Assembly: GCA_015658765.1 (NCBI GenBank)
Contig: DQOE01000027.1
Span: 1-5,074, forward strand
DNA length: 5,074 nucleotides
Origin: Verrucomicrobiota bacterium
GTDB lineage: Bacteria > Verrucomicrobiota > Verrucomicrobiia > Limisphaerales > UBA1096
Reading direction: 5' to 3'
Part shown: positions 1 to 5,074 of the stretch, in pieces
Layout: every line of letters begins with the position of its first letter
Position numbering within the stretch: position 1 is the stretch's first letter
Notes under the pieces: model-generated
Databases searched by the model: none
Told to the model about the DNA's origin: nothing
What the model saw: the letters and a program-made list of their open reading frames with translations, nothing else
Made by a program: the position numbers and the translations under genes

Positions 1-1
1 G

Positions 2-673
2 CTCGCTGCGGAGTTTCGAGACAGCGGCCAGTCGATCAAGCAACTGCACCGGCTGATCCTCACCAGCGCGACCTACCGGCAGTCATCCAAGTCTGTTGCA
101 GTGAATGAAAAAAACGACAGCCAAAACCGCACCCTCTGGCGAATGAACCGCCGGCAACTCGAGGCCGAGGCGATCCGCGACACGGCCCTCCTCTTGGCCG
201 GCAAAATGAACAACCAAATGTACGGCCCCGGCTTCCGCGATTTTGTTTTGGAACACCCAGAGCACTCGCCGCATTACGAGTATCACAAGCACGACCCGGA
301 AGACGTGAAGATTCATCGCCGCTCCGTTTACCGGTTTTTGGTTCGCTCACAGCAGCAGCCGTTCATGAGCACGCTCAACTGCGCCGACCCCTCGCAGTTG
401 GTGGCCAAGCGCGACAACGCCATCACCGCCCTGCAGTCCCTGGCGTTGCTCAACAACAAACTGATGGTGGCCATGGCAAGACACTTCGCCAGCGACGTTG
501 AGCAAACTCACACGGGCCAGACGGCTGCGGTTAGCGAGGCATTCTTCCGCGCCACCGGCCGCCCGCCGACTCCGGAGGAGACCTCCGACCTCGTCGCCTA
601 CGCCGCCAAACACGGCTTGCCCAACGCCTGCCGCCTGCTGTTCAACCTCAACGAATTCTCCTTCGTTGATTAA
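2..673 (+). CDS. DUF1553 domain protein, C-terminal part (5' end outside window)
   Basis: This is the last 223 codons of a large PVC-superphylum protein; the start lies upstream of the window. Two blocks identify it. LHRLILTSATYRQSS is at residues 15-29 of the visible part. KRDNAITALQSLALLNN is at residues 136-152 and matches the conserved 'KR..STTALQ.L.LLN' block near the end of DUF1553 proteins. The tail block AFFRATGRPPTPEE is also typical. Full-length relatives usually carry a cytochrome-c-like PSD1 domain and DUF1549 before DUF1553, are exported, and have no settled biochemical role. The downstream DUF1501 gene starts 2 nt after the stop, the usual pairing for this family, so co-transcription is likely. 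An internal GTG at position 101 is not taken as the start, because the reading frame and family similarity continue upstream to the window edge. The family call is firm; whether PSD1 or DUF1549 domains are present cannot be seen. Confidence 0.93.
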   Translation, partial: LAAEFRDSGQSIKQLHRLILTSATYRQSSKSVAVNEKNDSQNRTLWRMNRRQLEAEAIRDTALLLAGKMNNQMYGPGFRDFVLEHPEHSPHYEYHKHDPEDVKIHRRSVYRFLVRSQQQPFMSTLNCADPSQLVAKRDNAITALQSLALLNNKLMVAMARHFASDVEQTHTGQTAAVSEAFFRATGRPPTPEETSDLVAYAAKHGLPNACRLLFNLNEFSFVD

Positions 674-675
674 CC

Positions 676-2166
676 ATGAATTCAATCACCGAACCAACTG
701 ACTGCCAAGCGCATGGGCAAGTGCAAAGCCGGCGCGATTTCCTCTGGCGATCCGGCGGTGGCTTGGGCGGCATTGCCCTCGCCGGGATGCTGGGTCGCGA
801 TGGCGTGCTCGGTGCCACGCACCCGGTTGGCCTGCATCACGAGCCCAAGGCCAAGCGGGTGATTCAGTTGTTCATGGGCGGCGCGGCGAGTCATTTGGAT
901 TTGTTTGACCACAAGCCGGAGCTCATCAAGCGGCACGGCGAAAAATGGGATCCGGGCGAGACCGTCGAGCTGTTCCAAAGCTCCCCCGGCAACACTTTCA
1001 AGTCGCCGTGGGAATGGACCCGGCACGGCCAATGCGGCCAGCCGCTGACCTCAATCGTCTCGGAGCTTGGCCAATGCGTGGATGACATGGCGTTCATTCA
1101 CAATGTCGTCGGCAAAACCGGCGTGCACAGTCAGGCAACTTATCTGCAGGCGACCGGTTTCCAGCGGCCGGGCTTCCCCGGCATCGGTGCGTGGGTGAGC
1201 TACGGCTTGGGCAGTATGAACGACAACCTGCCGACCTTCGTCGTGCTGCCGGATCATCGCGGCTACGCCTCCAACGGCCCAAAAAACTGGAGCGCCGCAT
1301 TTCTACCGGCCTCACATCAGGGCACCACGTTGTTCCCCGGACGCGAGAACCCGATCGCTGACCTTCACCCGCCGAAAGGTTCGTTCGTGAATCCGAAAAG
1401 CGAAGCCGACACACAATCGCTCTTGGCCAAATTCAACCACGCCCACGCCGAGGCGCGCGAGGCCGACTCGCGGCTCGACGCCCGGATCAAGTCGTACGAA
1501 CTCGCGGCGCACATGCAGTTGAGCGCCCCCGAGGCGCTCGACATCTCCGGCGAACCGGCGCACATCAAGCGCCTCTACGGCCTCGACCACAACGCCAAGT
1601 CGTGGCCAAAGGAAATCAACGAGGTCGAGGAGATCGATTATTTTTCACGCAAGTGTCTCGTCACCCGGCGACTGCTCGAGCGCGGCGTGCGCTTCGTGCA
1701 AATCTGGTCCGGCAACGACAACGGTTTCCCGCGCCGCAACTGGGATTCGCACGAGGACATCCAGCGCGACCACGGCCCCTTGGCCCGTGGCATGGCGCGC
1801 GGATCGGCGGCGTTGATTCTCGACCTCAAGCAGCGCGGCATGCTCGATGACACGCTCATTTTATGGACGACCGAGTTTGGCCGGATGCCGTGCGCGCAGG
1901 GCGGCAAGGGCCGGGATCACAACCCATTCGTGTTCACGAATTGGCTGGCCGGCGGCGGCATCAGGGGCGGCGTGGCGCACGGCGAAAGCGACGAGTGGGG
2001 CTTTCGCCCGGCCGACCGCAACAACCCGACCAGTTGCCACGACATTCACGCGACCATCCTGAACCAGCTTGGCATCGACCACGAGCAGTTGACCCTCCTC
2101 CACGACGGCATTGACCGGCGGCTCACCGATGTTCATGGTCGCGTCATCCAAGAGATTTTAGCTTAA
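676..2166 (+). CDS. DUF1501 domain protein, Tat-exported
   Basis: A complete 496-residue protein, near the usual length for DUF1501. A twin-arginine signal is visible at residues 19-24 (RRDFLW), followed by a glycine/alanine-rich hydrophobic stretch ([14 protein letters not shown]), so export in folded form is likely. Family blocks in order are [16 protein letters not shown] at residues 67-82, TTEFGRMP starting at 398, GRDHNPF with D414 and H415, [21 protein letters not shown], and [18 protein letters not shown] from H455. It ends in the typical [10 protein letters not shown] block. DUF1501 belongs to the sulfatase/alkaline phosphatase-like fold group; the E400, D414/H415 and H455/H458 clusters are candidate metal ligands by analogy, but no substrate is established. 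The ATG start puts the Tat motif at a normal distance from the N-terminus and sits 2 nt after the preceding stop. No Shine-Dalgarno sequence is seen, so translation may be coupled to the upstream gene. Confidence 0.95.
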   Translation: MNSITEPTDCQAHGQVQSRRDFLWRSGGGLGGIALAGMLGRDGVLGATHPVGLHHEPKAKRVIQLFMGGAASHLDLFDHKPELIKRHGEKWDPGETVELFQSSPGNTFKSPWEWTRHGQCGQPLTSIVSELGQCVDDMAFIHNVVGKTGVHSQATYLQATGFQRPGFPGIGAWVSYGLGSMNDNLPTFVVLPDHRGYASNGPKNWSAAFLPASHQGTTLFPGRENPIADLHPPKGSFVNPKSEADTQSLLAKFNHAHAEAREADSRLDARIKSYELAAHMQLSAPEALDISGEPAHIKRLYGLDHNAKSWPKEINEVEEIDYFSRKCLVTRRLLERGVRFVQIWSGNDNGFPRRNWDSHEDIQRDHGPLARGMARGSAALILDLKQRGMLDDTLILWTTEFGRMPCAQGGKGRDHNPFVFTNWLAGGGIRGGVAHGESDEWGFRPADRNNPTSCHDIHATILNQLGIDHEQLTLLHDGIDRRLTDVHGRVIQEILA

Positions 2167-2174
2167 CTGAACCT

Positions 2175-2981
2175 ATGAAAACCAACCGCACCCGGCACGG
2201 CTTCACTCTGATCGAGTTGCTCGTCGTGATCGCAATCATCGCCATCCTCGCCGCCCTGCTGCTGCCGGCCCTGGCCCAGGCCAAGCAGTCCGCCGTGAAA
2301 ACCCACTGCGCCAGCAACATGAAACAGTGGGGCATCGGCACCATGCTCTATGCCGGAGATTTTGATGACTACTTCCCCGACAACACCCGGGGCCAGCACA
2401 CCAGTTGGGTGAGCAAAGAGGTCGGCTACTTCTGGGAAAAATACATCATGCCGCAAAAGTTCGATTCAAAAAAACGTAAGAAAGATCGGGGGCATGTGAT
2501 TTTCTGCCCATCCGACGAGTGGCATCGCGAGGCGGATTTGTGGCGAAACAGCGCCGTGCAATACCCCATCCTGACCGGTTATTTCTGGCTGCCCCATCGC
2601 ACGCTGAATTCGTGGGGATACAACGTCAACGGGTTGGAAGCCAAGGCAAGCAAGGGCATTGCAGGCTGGCATTCCCGCAAGAAAATAAGCCAAGCCGTTT
2701 TCCCAGGAACACCTTCACAAATCCCAACCCTGGTTGACCGGATACAAGGCTTCGGATCGTATGGCGGTGGCAAGTTGAGAATGAGCAACTGGTACACACA
2801 GTCCGGCGGGAAAAACATCCCAACGGCAAACCACCCGACCGGCCCCAAGGGCGAACCACCCGGGGGAAACTTCCTCATGACTGACGGCCACGTCGAGTGG
2901 TTCAAGTTGAGCCAAGTCGAGGTCGGCTCCAACGGTGGCAGTTGGCAGTGCATTTACAAGATGCCCCTGGGCGGGCAATAA
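2175..2981 (+). CDS. Pseudopilin-like protein with type IV prepilin N-terminal cleavage/methylation motif
   Basis: A 268-residue protein. Residues 1-9 form a short basic leader ending in Gly9. Phe10 follows, with Glu14 at the mature +5 position (G|FTLIE), the recognition site of prepilin peptidase. A hydrophobic helix runs to about residue 33 and should anchor the protein in the inner membrane before assembly. Next comes the block [20 protein letters not shown] (residues 45-64), then a CPSDEW segment at 111-116 and a C-terminal [11 protein letters not shown] block (D237, G238). This architecture is typical of the very numerous type II secretion pseudopilin-like proteins of Verrucomicrobiota, Lentisphaerota and Planctomycetota. 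It resembles the DUF1559 'H-X9-DG' proteins, but the nearest upstream histidine is 16 residues from the DG, so the canonical spacing is missing. Most such proteins are not linked to complete secretion operons and their function is unknown. The start is 8 nt after the DUF1501 stop, without a clear ribosome binding site. Confidence 0.92.
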   Translation: MKTNRTRHGFTLIELLVVIAIIAILAALLLPALAQAKQSAVKTHCASNMKQWGIGTMLYAGDFDDYFPDNTRGQHTSWVSKEVGYFWEKYIMPQKFDSKKRKKDRGHVIFCPSDEWHREADLWRNSAVQYPILTGYFWLPHRTLNSWGYNVNGLEAKASKGIAGWHSRKKISQAVFPGTPSQIPTLVDRIQGFGSYGGGKLRMSNWYTQSGGKNIPTANHPTGPKGEPPGGNFLMTDGHVEWFKLSQVEVGSNGGSWQCIYKMPLGGQ

Positions 2982-2990
2982 TTTCCCAAC

Positions 2991-3968
2991 GTGCATTATC
3001 TGTGTCGATATCTGTATCTGTTACAGGTGACGCTTGTTGCGTTTGACCTAACGGAAGCCAAAGCGGACCTACCCCTGACCAAGGGTTGCTCTGTACACTT
3101 TGCCACCGTTGCCGAAGCTAAGGCGCACTTGGCCAAGGGGGATGTTTATATCAAAGGCCTCAGTCCGTTTGAACGTGCGGCAAAAATCAAACAGGCCGGA
3201 CCGGTTTCGACCGGGCAATATATTGAGTTCATCCAAAACCAAACGCTTGAGTGGGACGCCGCCGACAAGGTCAAGTTGCGCGAAGTGATCGCGGCGGCCA
3301 AGCCGAAGCTGGCCAAGTTCGCTAAGCACCTCCCCAAGCGCATCACCCTCATCAAGACCACCGGCAAAGACGAGGGCGCCGCCCCGTACACCCGGGGCAC
3401 GAGCATCGTCCTGCCTAGGCGCACCGCGAGCCAATCGGCCACGGGCTTGGAACGGCTTTTTTATCACGAGCTTTTTCACATCATTTCACGCGGCAACCCA
3501 AGATTGAGGGATCAACTGTACGAAATCATCGGCTACAAAAAATGCGGTGTGGTCTCGTTGCCCGGCGACATGATGCCGCGCCGCATCAGCAACCCCGACG
3601 CGCCGGTGGTCGAGCATTGCATCCGTGTTTTAATGGATGACGAAACGTACTGGGTTGCCCCGGTGCTGTTCTCGAGGACAGCAAGGTACGACCCTGAAAC
3701 CGGTGGCACATTTTTTCGCTACCTCGAGTTTCGCCTAATGGTGATCGACCGCAAAACCTCTGCCTCCATTCTCAAAGACAGCAAGCCGCTCCTTTTGAAA
3801 CCAGACGCCGTGGAAGGTTTTTTTGAGCAGATTGGACGCAACACAAACTACATCATCCACCCCGAAGAAACTCTTGCGAACAACTTTGTTCACTTGATGA
3901 CAGCAAAACAGGATCTCAAAAACCCGGAAATCCCGAAAAAAATCGAGCAACTCTTGCTGGCCGAGTAA
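2991..3968 (+). CDS. Uncharacterised probable exported protein with HExxH (zincin-like) motif
   Basis: I do not recognise a named family. The 325-residue protein has an HELFH motif at residues 159-163 (preceded by LFY), the HExxH zinc-binding and catalytic signature. A second block, HPEETLANNF, starts at residue 290; Glu293 is placed where gluzincin-type peptidases carry their third zinc ligand on a downstream helix. Other blocks that look conserved are SPFERAAKIK after about residue 57, KTTGKDEGAAPYTRG at 122-136 and SNPDAPVVEH. The first 25 residues are moderately hydrophobic (YLYLLQVTLVAF) and end in EAKA before Asp26, which could be a signal peptide with an AxA site. A zinc-dependent peptidase acting outside the cytoplasm is the simplest inference; a catalytically inactive zincin fold is the alternative. 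The GTG start at 2991 is the first possible one after the pseudopilin stop, in the same frame; another GTG is at 3027. There is no in-frame ATG before the HELFH motif and no clear ribosome binding site, so the start is uncertain. Confidence 0.82.
   Translation: MHYLCRYLYLLQVTLVAFDLTEAKADLPLTKGCSVHFATVAEAKAHLAKGDVYIKGLSPFERAAKIKQAGPVSTGQYIEFIQNQTLEWDAADKVKLREVIAAAKPKLAKFAKHLPKRITLIKTTGKDEGAAPYTRGTSIVLPRRTASQSATGLERLFYHELFHIISRGNPRLRDQLYEIIGYKKCGVVSLPGDMMPRRISNPDAPVVEHCIRVLMDDETYWVAPVLFSRTARYDPETGGTFFRYLEFRLMVIDRKTSASILKDSKPLLLKPDAVEGFFEQIGRNTNYIIHPEETLANNFVHLMTAKQDLKNPEIPKKIEQLLLAE
3128..3137. repeat. CTTGGCCAAG palindrome, isolated copy
   Basis: A perfect 10-bp palindrome lies inside the HExxH gene and encodes the Leu-Ala-Lys of HLAKG (residues 46-50). 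It is identical to the three copies in the glycosyltransferase gene. It may reflect codon preference (TTG GCC AAG) rather than a function. Confidence 0.5.
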
Positions 3969-3971
3969 CCG

Positions 3972-4730
3972 TCACCGCACGGGGTCGTACCAGTACATGC
4001 AGTTGACTCGCTGCTTCAGCGCGTCGCCGGAGGTCGCAATGGCCTGCAGTCCGTGGCCTAAGTTTTGCCATGTGAACAGTGCTTTAACTTTTCGCCCGGA
4101 ACTGATGACCGGTTCGTTCAAGTAAACCATGCGCTTGGCCAAGCGACGGCCGAGCCGGTTGAGCCGAATGCAGTAATCCACCTCCTCGCCGGCAAAAAAG
4201 TCCGGACTGAAACCGCCCAACTCGTGGAATGCCGACGCGCGGCAGAATAAAAACGAACCGGCAGCCCAGCGCATCACACGCGCTGCCATGTTCCAAACGG
4301 TCACCGATTGCCGTCCGAGCCAAGGGCCACTATCAAATTTCACCGGGCAACCGCCGCCTAGGCAGTCATCACGCACCATCGCACGCATCATTTCGCGGAA
4401 CAGCTTGGTGGTCACCTGTGTGTCGGCGTCGACGAACACCAGCCAGTCGCCCCTGGCCGCACGGCCGGCGGCGTTGCGTGATGCGGCGATCTGGTTGAAC
4501 GGCTCGAACACCACCCGGGCGCCGTTTGCCCTGGCCACCGCCGCCGTCTCGTCGGTGGAGTTGTTGTCACAAACAATCACCTCGCTCGTCCATCCCGCTT
4601 GGCCAAGCACTGCGCGCGACCGATCCGCCGCCTCGAGCGACACCGGCAGGTACTTGGCCTCATTGAAGGCCGGGATGACGATCGAGATCAGCACTTGGCC
4701 AAGCGTAACGGGCCGCGCCCCCCGATTCAA
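3972..4730 (-). CDS. Glycosyltransferase family 2 protein
   Basis: A 252-residue GT-A fold transferase that should move a sugar from a nucleotide donor to an acceptor on the cytoplasmic side. Visible motifs are the N-terminal strand ISIVIPAFNEAKYLP (residues 16-29), CDNNSTDET (54-62), the metal-binding DAD at 101-103 within LVFVDADTQV, and GGFSPDFFAGEEVDYCIRL (172-190), whose Glu182/Glu183/Asp185 cluster is where family 2 enzymes place the catalytic base. There is no long hydrophobic C-terminal segment, so it is probably soluble or peripheral. Donor and acceptor cannot be told from sequence. The start is uncertain: the TTG at 4728-4730 is the farthest upstream candidate, while a GTG at 4692-4694 (residue 13) would give a compact N-terminus just before the first strand. 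It converges with the peptidase-like gene, with only 3 nt between the stops, and diverges from the gene starting at 4784. No neighbouring polysaccharide genes are visible, so its pathway is open. Confidence 0.9.
   Translation of the reverse strand: MNRGARPVTLGQVLISIVIPAFNEAKYLPVSLEAADRSRAVLGQAGWTSEVIVCDNNSTDETAAVARANGARVVFEPFNQIAASRNAAGRAARGDWLVFVDADTQVTTKLFREMMRAMVRDDCLGGGCPVKFDSGPWLGRQSVTVWNMAARVMRWAAGSFLFCRASAFHELGGFSPDFFAGEEVDYCIRLNRLGRRLAKRMVYLNEPVISSGRKVKALFTWQNLGHGLQAIATSGDALKQRVNCMYWYDPVR
4132..4703. repeat. Three CTTGGCCAAG palindromes within the glycosyltransferase gene
   Basis: Perfect copies of the 10-bp palindrome CTTGGCCAAG lie at 4134-4143, 4598-4607 and 4694-4703. The first extends to a 14-bp perfect palindrome CGCTTGGCCAAGCG (4132-4145) and the second to 12 bp (4597-4608). 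They are read in two different frames of the gene: Arg-Leu-Ala-Lys at the first, Leu-Gly-Gln at the other two. Shared protein sequence therefore does not explain all of them. Shorter TTGGCCAA cores occur in the DUF1501 gene at 1067-1074 and 1423-1430. A genome-wide over-represented palindrome or a protein-binding site is possible; function is unknown. Confidence 0.55.
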
Positions 4731-4783
4731 CTTGCGTCTGTTTCTGCTGGCATTTCGCGGCGTGATCGCTACCGTTTGCGGCC
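4731..4783. promoter_or_regulatory. Divergent intergenic region between glycosyltransferase and secreted protein genes
   Basis: This 53-nt gap (89 nt if the glycosyltransferase starts at its internal GTG) separates two genes read outward, so at least one promoter for each is expected here or just inside the flanking coding sequence. I see no convincing -35/-10 pair on either strand and no inverted repeat that would suggest an operator. The call rests on gene orientation only. Confidence 0.35.
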
Positions 4784-5074
4784 ATGTCTTTCCTACCGAA
4801 ACGAACAGGCGGAAGTTTGGCCATCGTGGCCGCGCTTTTTATCACGACAGCCACCGGCGCCACTGCGGCGGAGAAACCCAGTTGGATTTGGGGTGCCGGT
4901 GCGGCGAAGGACAACGAGACGGTTTATTTCCGCAAGGTGATCAGGCTCAACAAGCCGACCCAGTCGGCCAAGCTGACCCTGTCCTGCGACAACGGCTTCG
5001 AGGCCTTCGTCAACGGCAAAAAGGTGCTGGCCGGAGGCGACTGGAACAACGCCCGCACTGCGGACGTTAAAAAA
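4784..5074 (+). CDS. Secreted protein, N-terminal part, with probable galactose-binding-like beta-sandwich start (3' end outside window)
   Basis: The frame stays open from ATG 4784 to the window edge (97 codons). An in-frame TGA at 4763-4765 leaves this ATG as the first one available. The N-terminus is a good Sec signal peptide: basic residues K6 and R7, a hydrophobic core LAIVAALFI (12-20), and small residues up to GATAA before Glu30, so cleavage is expected near residue 28 or 29. The mature part begins KPSWIWGAGAAKDNETVYFRK. It continues with KLTLSCDNGFEAFVNGKKVL, the alternating pattern with a 'D.GFEAFVNGK' turn found in jelly-roll domains at the N-terminus of sugar-active enzymes. Similar openings also occur in large PVC-group secreted proteins such as heme-binding CxxCH or HEAT-repeat dehydrogenase-like proteins. 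Which one this is depends on the missing part. No Shine-Dalgarno sequence is visible. Confidence 0.85.
   Translation, partial: MSFLPKRTGGSLAIVAALFITTATGATAAEKPSWIWGAGAAKDNETVYFRKVIRLNKPTQSAKLTLSCDNGFEAFVNGKKVLAGGDWNNARTADVKK

Noticed and set aside
101..673. GTG at 101 as the true start of a separate 190-residue gene
   Set aside because: The same frame is open to the window edge, and the preceding residues carry the LHRLILTSATYRQSS block typical of DUF1553 proteins, so this is an internal codon of a longer gene.
3054..3140. Short internal similarity in the HExxH protein: EAKADLPLTKG and EAKAHLAKG (residues 22-32 and 42-50)
   Set aside because: The match is too short, falls partly in the putative signal peptide, and uses very common residues; it is not a supportable duplication.
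3412..4364. GCCTAGGC palindrome present twice (3413-3420 and 4356-4363), in an 11-bp inverted match
   Set aside because: With about 5 kb of sequence, several shared 11-mers are expected by chance between the two strands, and there are only two copies.
4288..5070. Long plus-strand reading frame of 260 codons overlapping the glycosyltransferase gene and the 4784 gene
   Set aside because: It is antisense to a glycosyltransferase with all family motifs intact, and its end is out of frame with the signal-peptide gene at 4784. Its translation is rich in Arg and Ser and has no recognisable domain.
1..5074. Defence system, CRISPR array, transposon or tRNA genes
   Set aside because: No spaced direct repeats, terminal inverted repeats, transposase or integrase motifs, nuclease motifs or cloverleaf-like segments were seen on either strand.

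Overview
The window reads as chromosomal DNA of a Verrucomicrobiota or Planctomycetota-type (PVC superphylum) bacterium, with Verrucomicrobiota more likely. Two things point there: an adjacent DUF1553 / DUF1501 gene pair, a trademark of these phyla, and a pseudopilin-like protein whose N-terminal segment ([20 protein letters not shown], followed by LLPALAQAK) is of the kind that is very abundant there. The DNA is moderately GC-rich, almost fully coding, and none of the readable starts has a clear Shine-Dalgarno sequence.

Layout. Positions 2-3968 hold four plus-strand genes packed with gaps of only 2, 8 and 9 nt, so probably one transcript. They are the 3' end of a DUF1549/DUF1553-type (PSD1-like) protein, a complete Tat-exported DUF1501 protein, a pseudopilin-like protein with a type IV prepilin N-terminus, and an unrecognised probable exported protein with an HELFH zinc-peptidase motif. 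A family 2 glycosyltransferase gene lies on the minus strand (3972-4730). It converges tail-to-tail with the peptidase-like gene, leaving 3 nt between stop codons. A short 53-nt divergent region (4731-4783) follows. A new plus-strand gene starts at 4784 and runs off the window; it encodes a signal peptide and the start of a beta-rich domain that may bind carbohydrate.

How the genes may work together. All four plus-strand cluster products are predicted or likely to be exported or envelope-anchored. DUF1553 and DUF1501 proteins are routinely co-encoded and often lie near sulfatases and carbohydrate-degradation genes, but their biochemical role is unsettled. The pseudopilin and the putative metallopeptidase may be part of the same envelope process or may only share the transcript. 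The glycosyltransferase is probably a separate unit.

The points most worth a second look are the uncharacterised HExxH protein, the four-gene arrangement, and a 10-bp palindrome (CTTGGCCAAG) present four times, three of them inside the glycosyltransferase gene. I see no RNA genes, CRISPR arrays, insertion sequences or convincing terminators, and no strong evidence for a new defence or mobile system. There is no gene-free stretch longer than about 90 bases.
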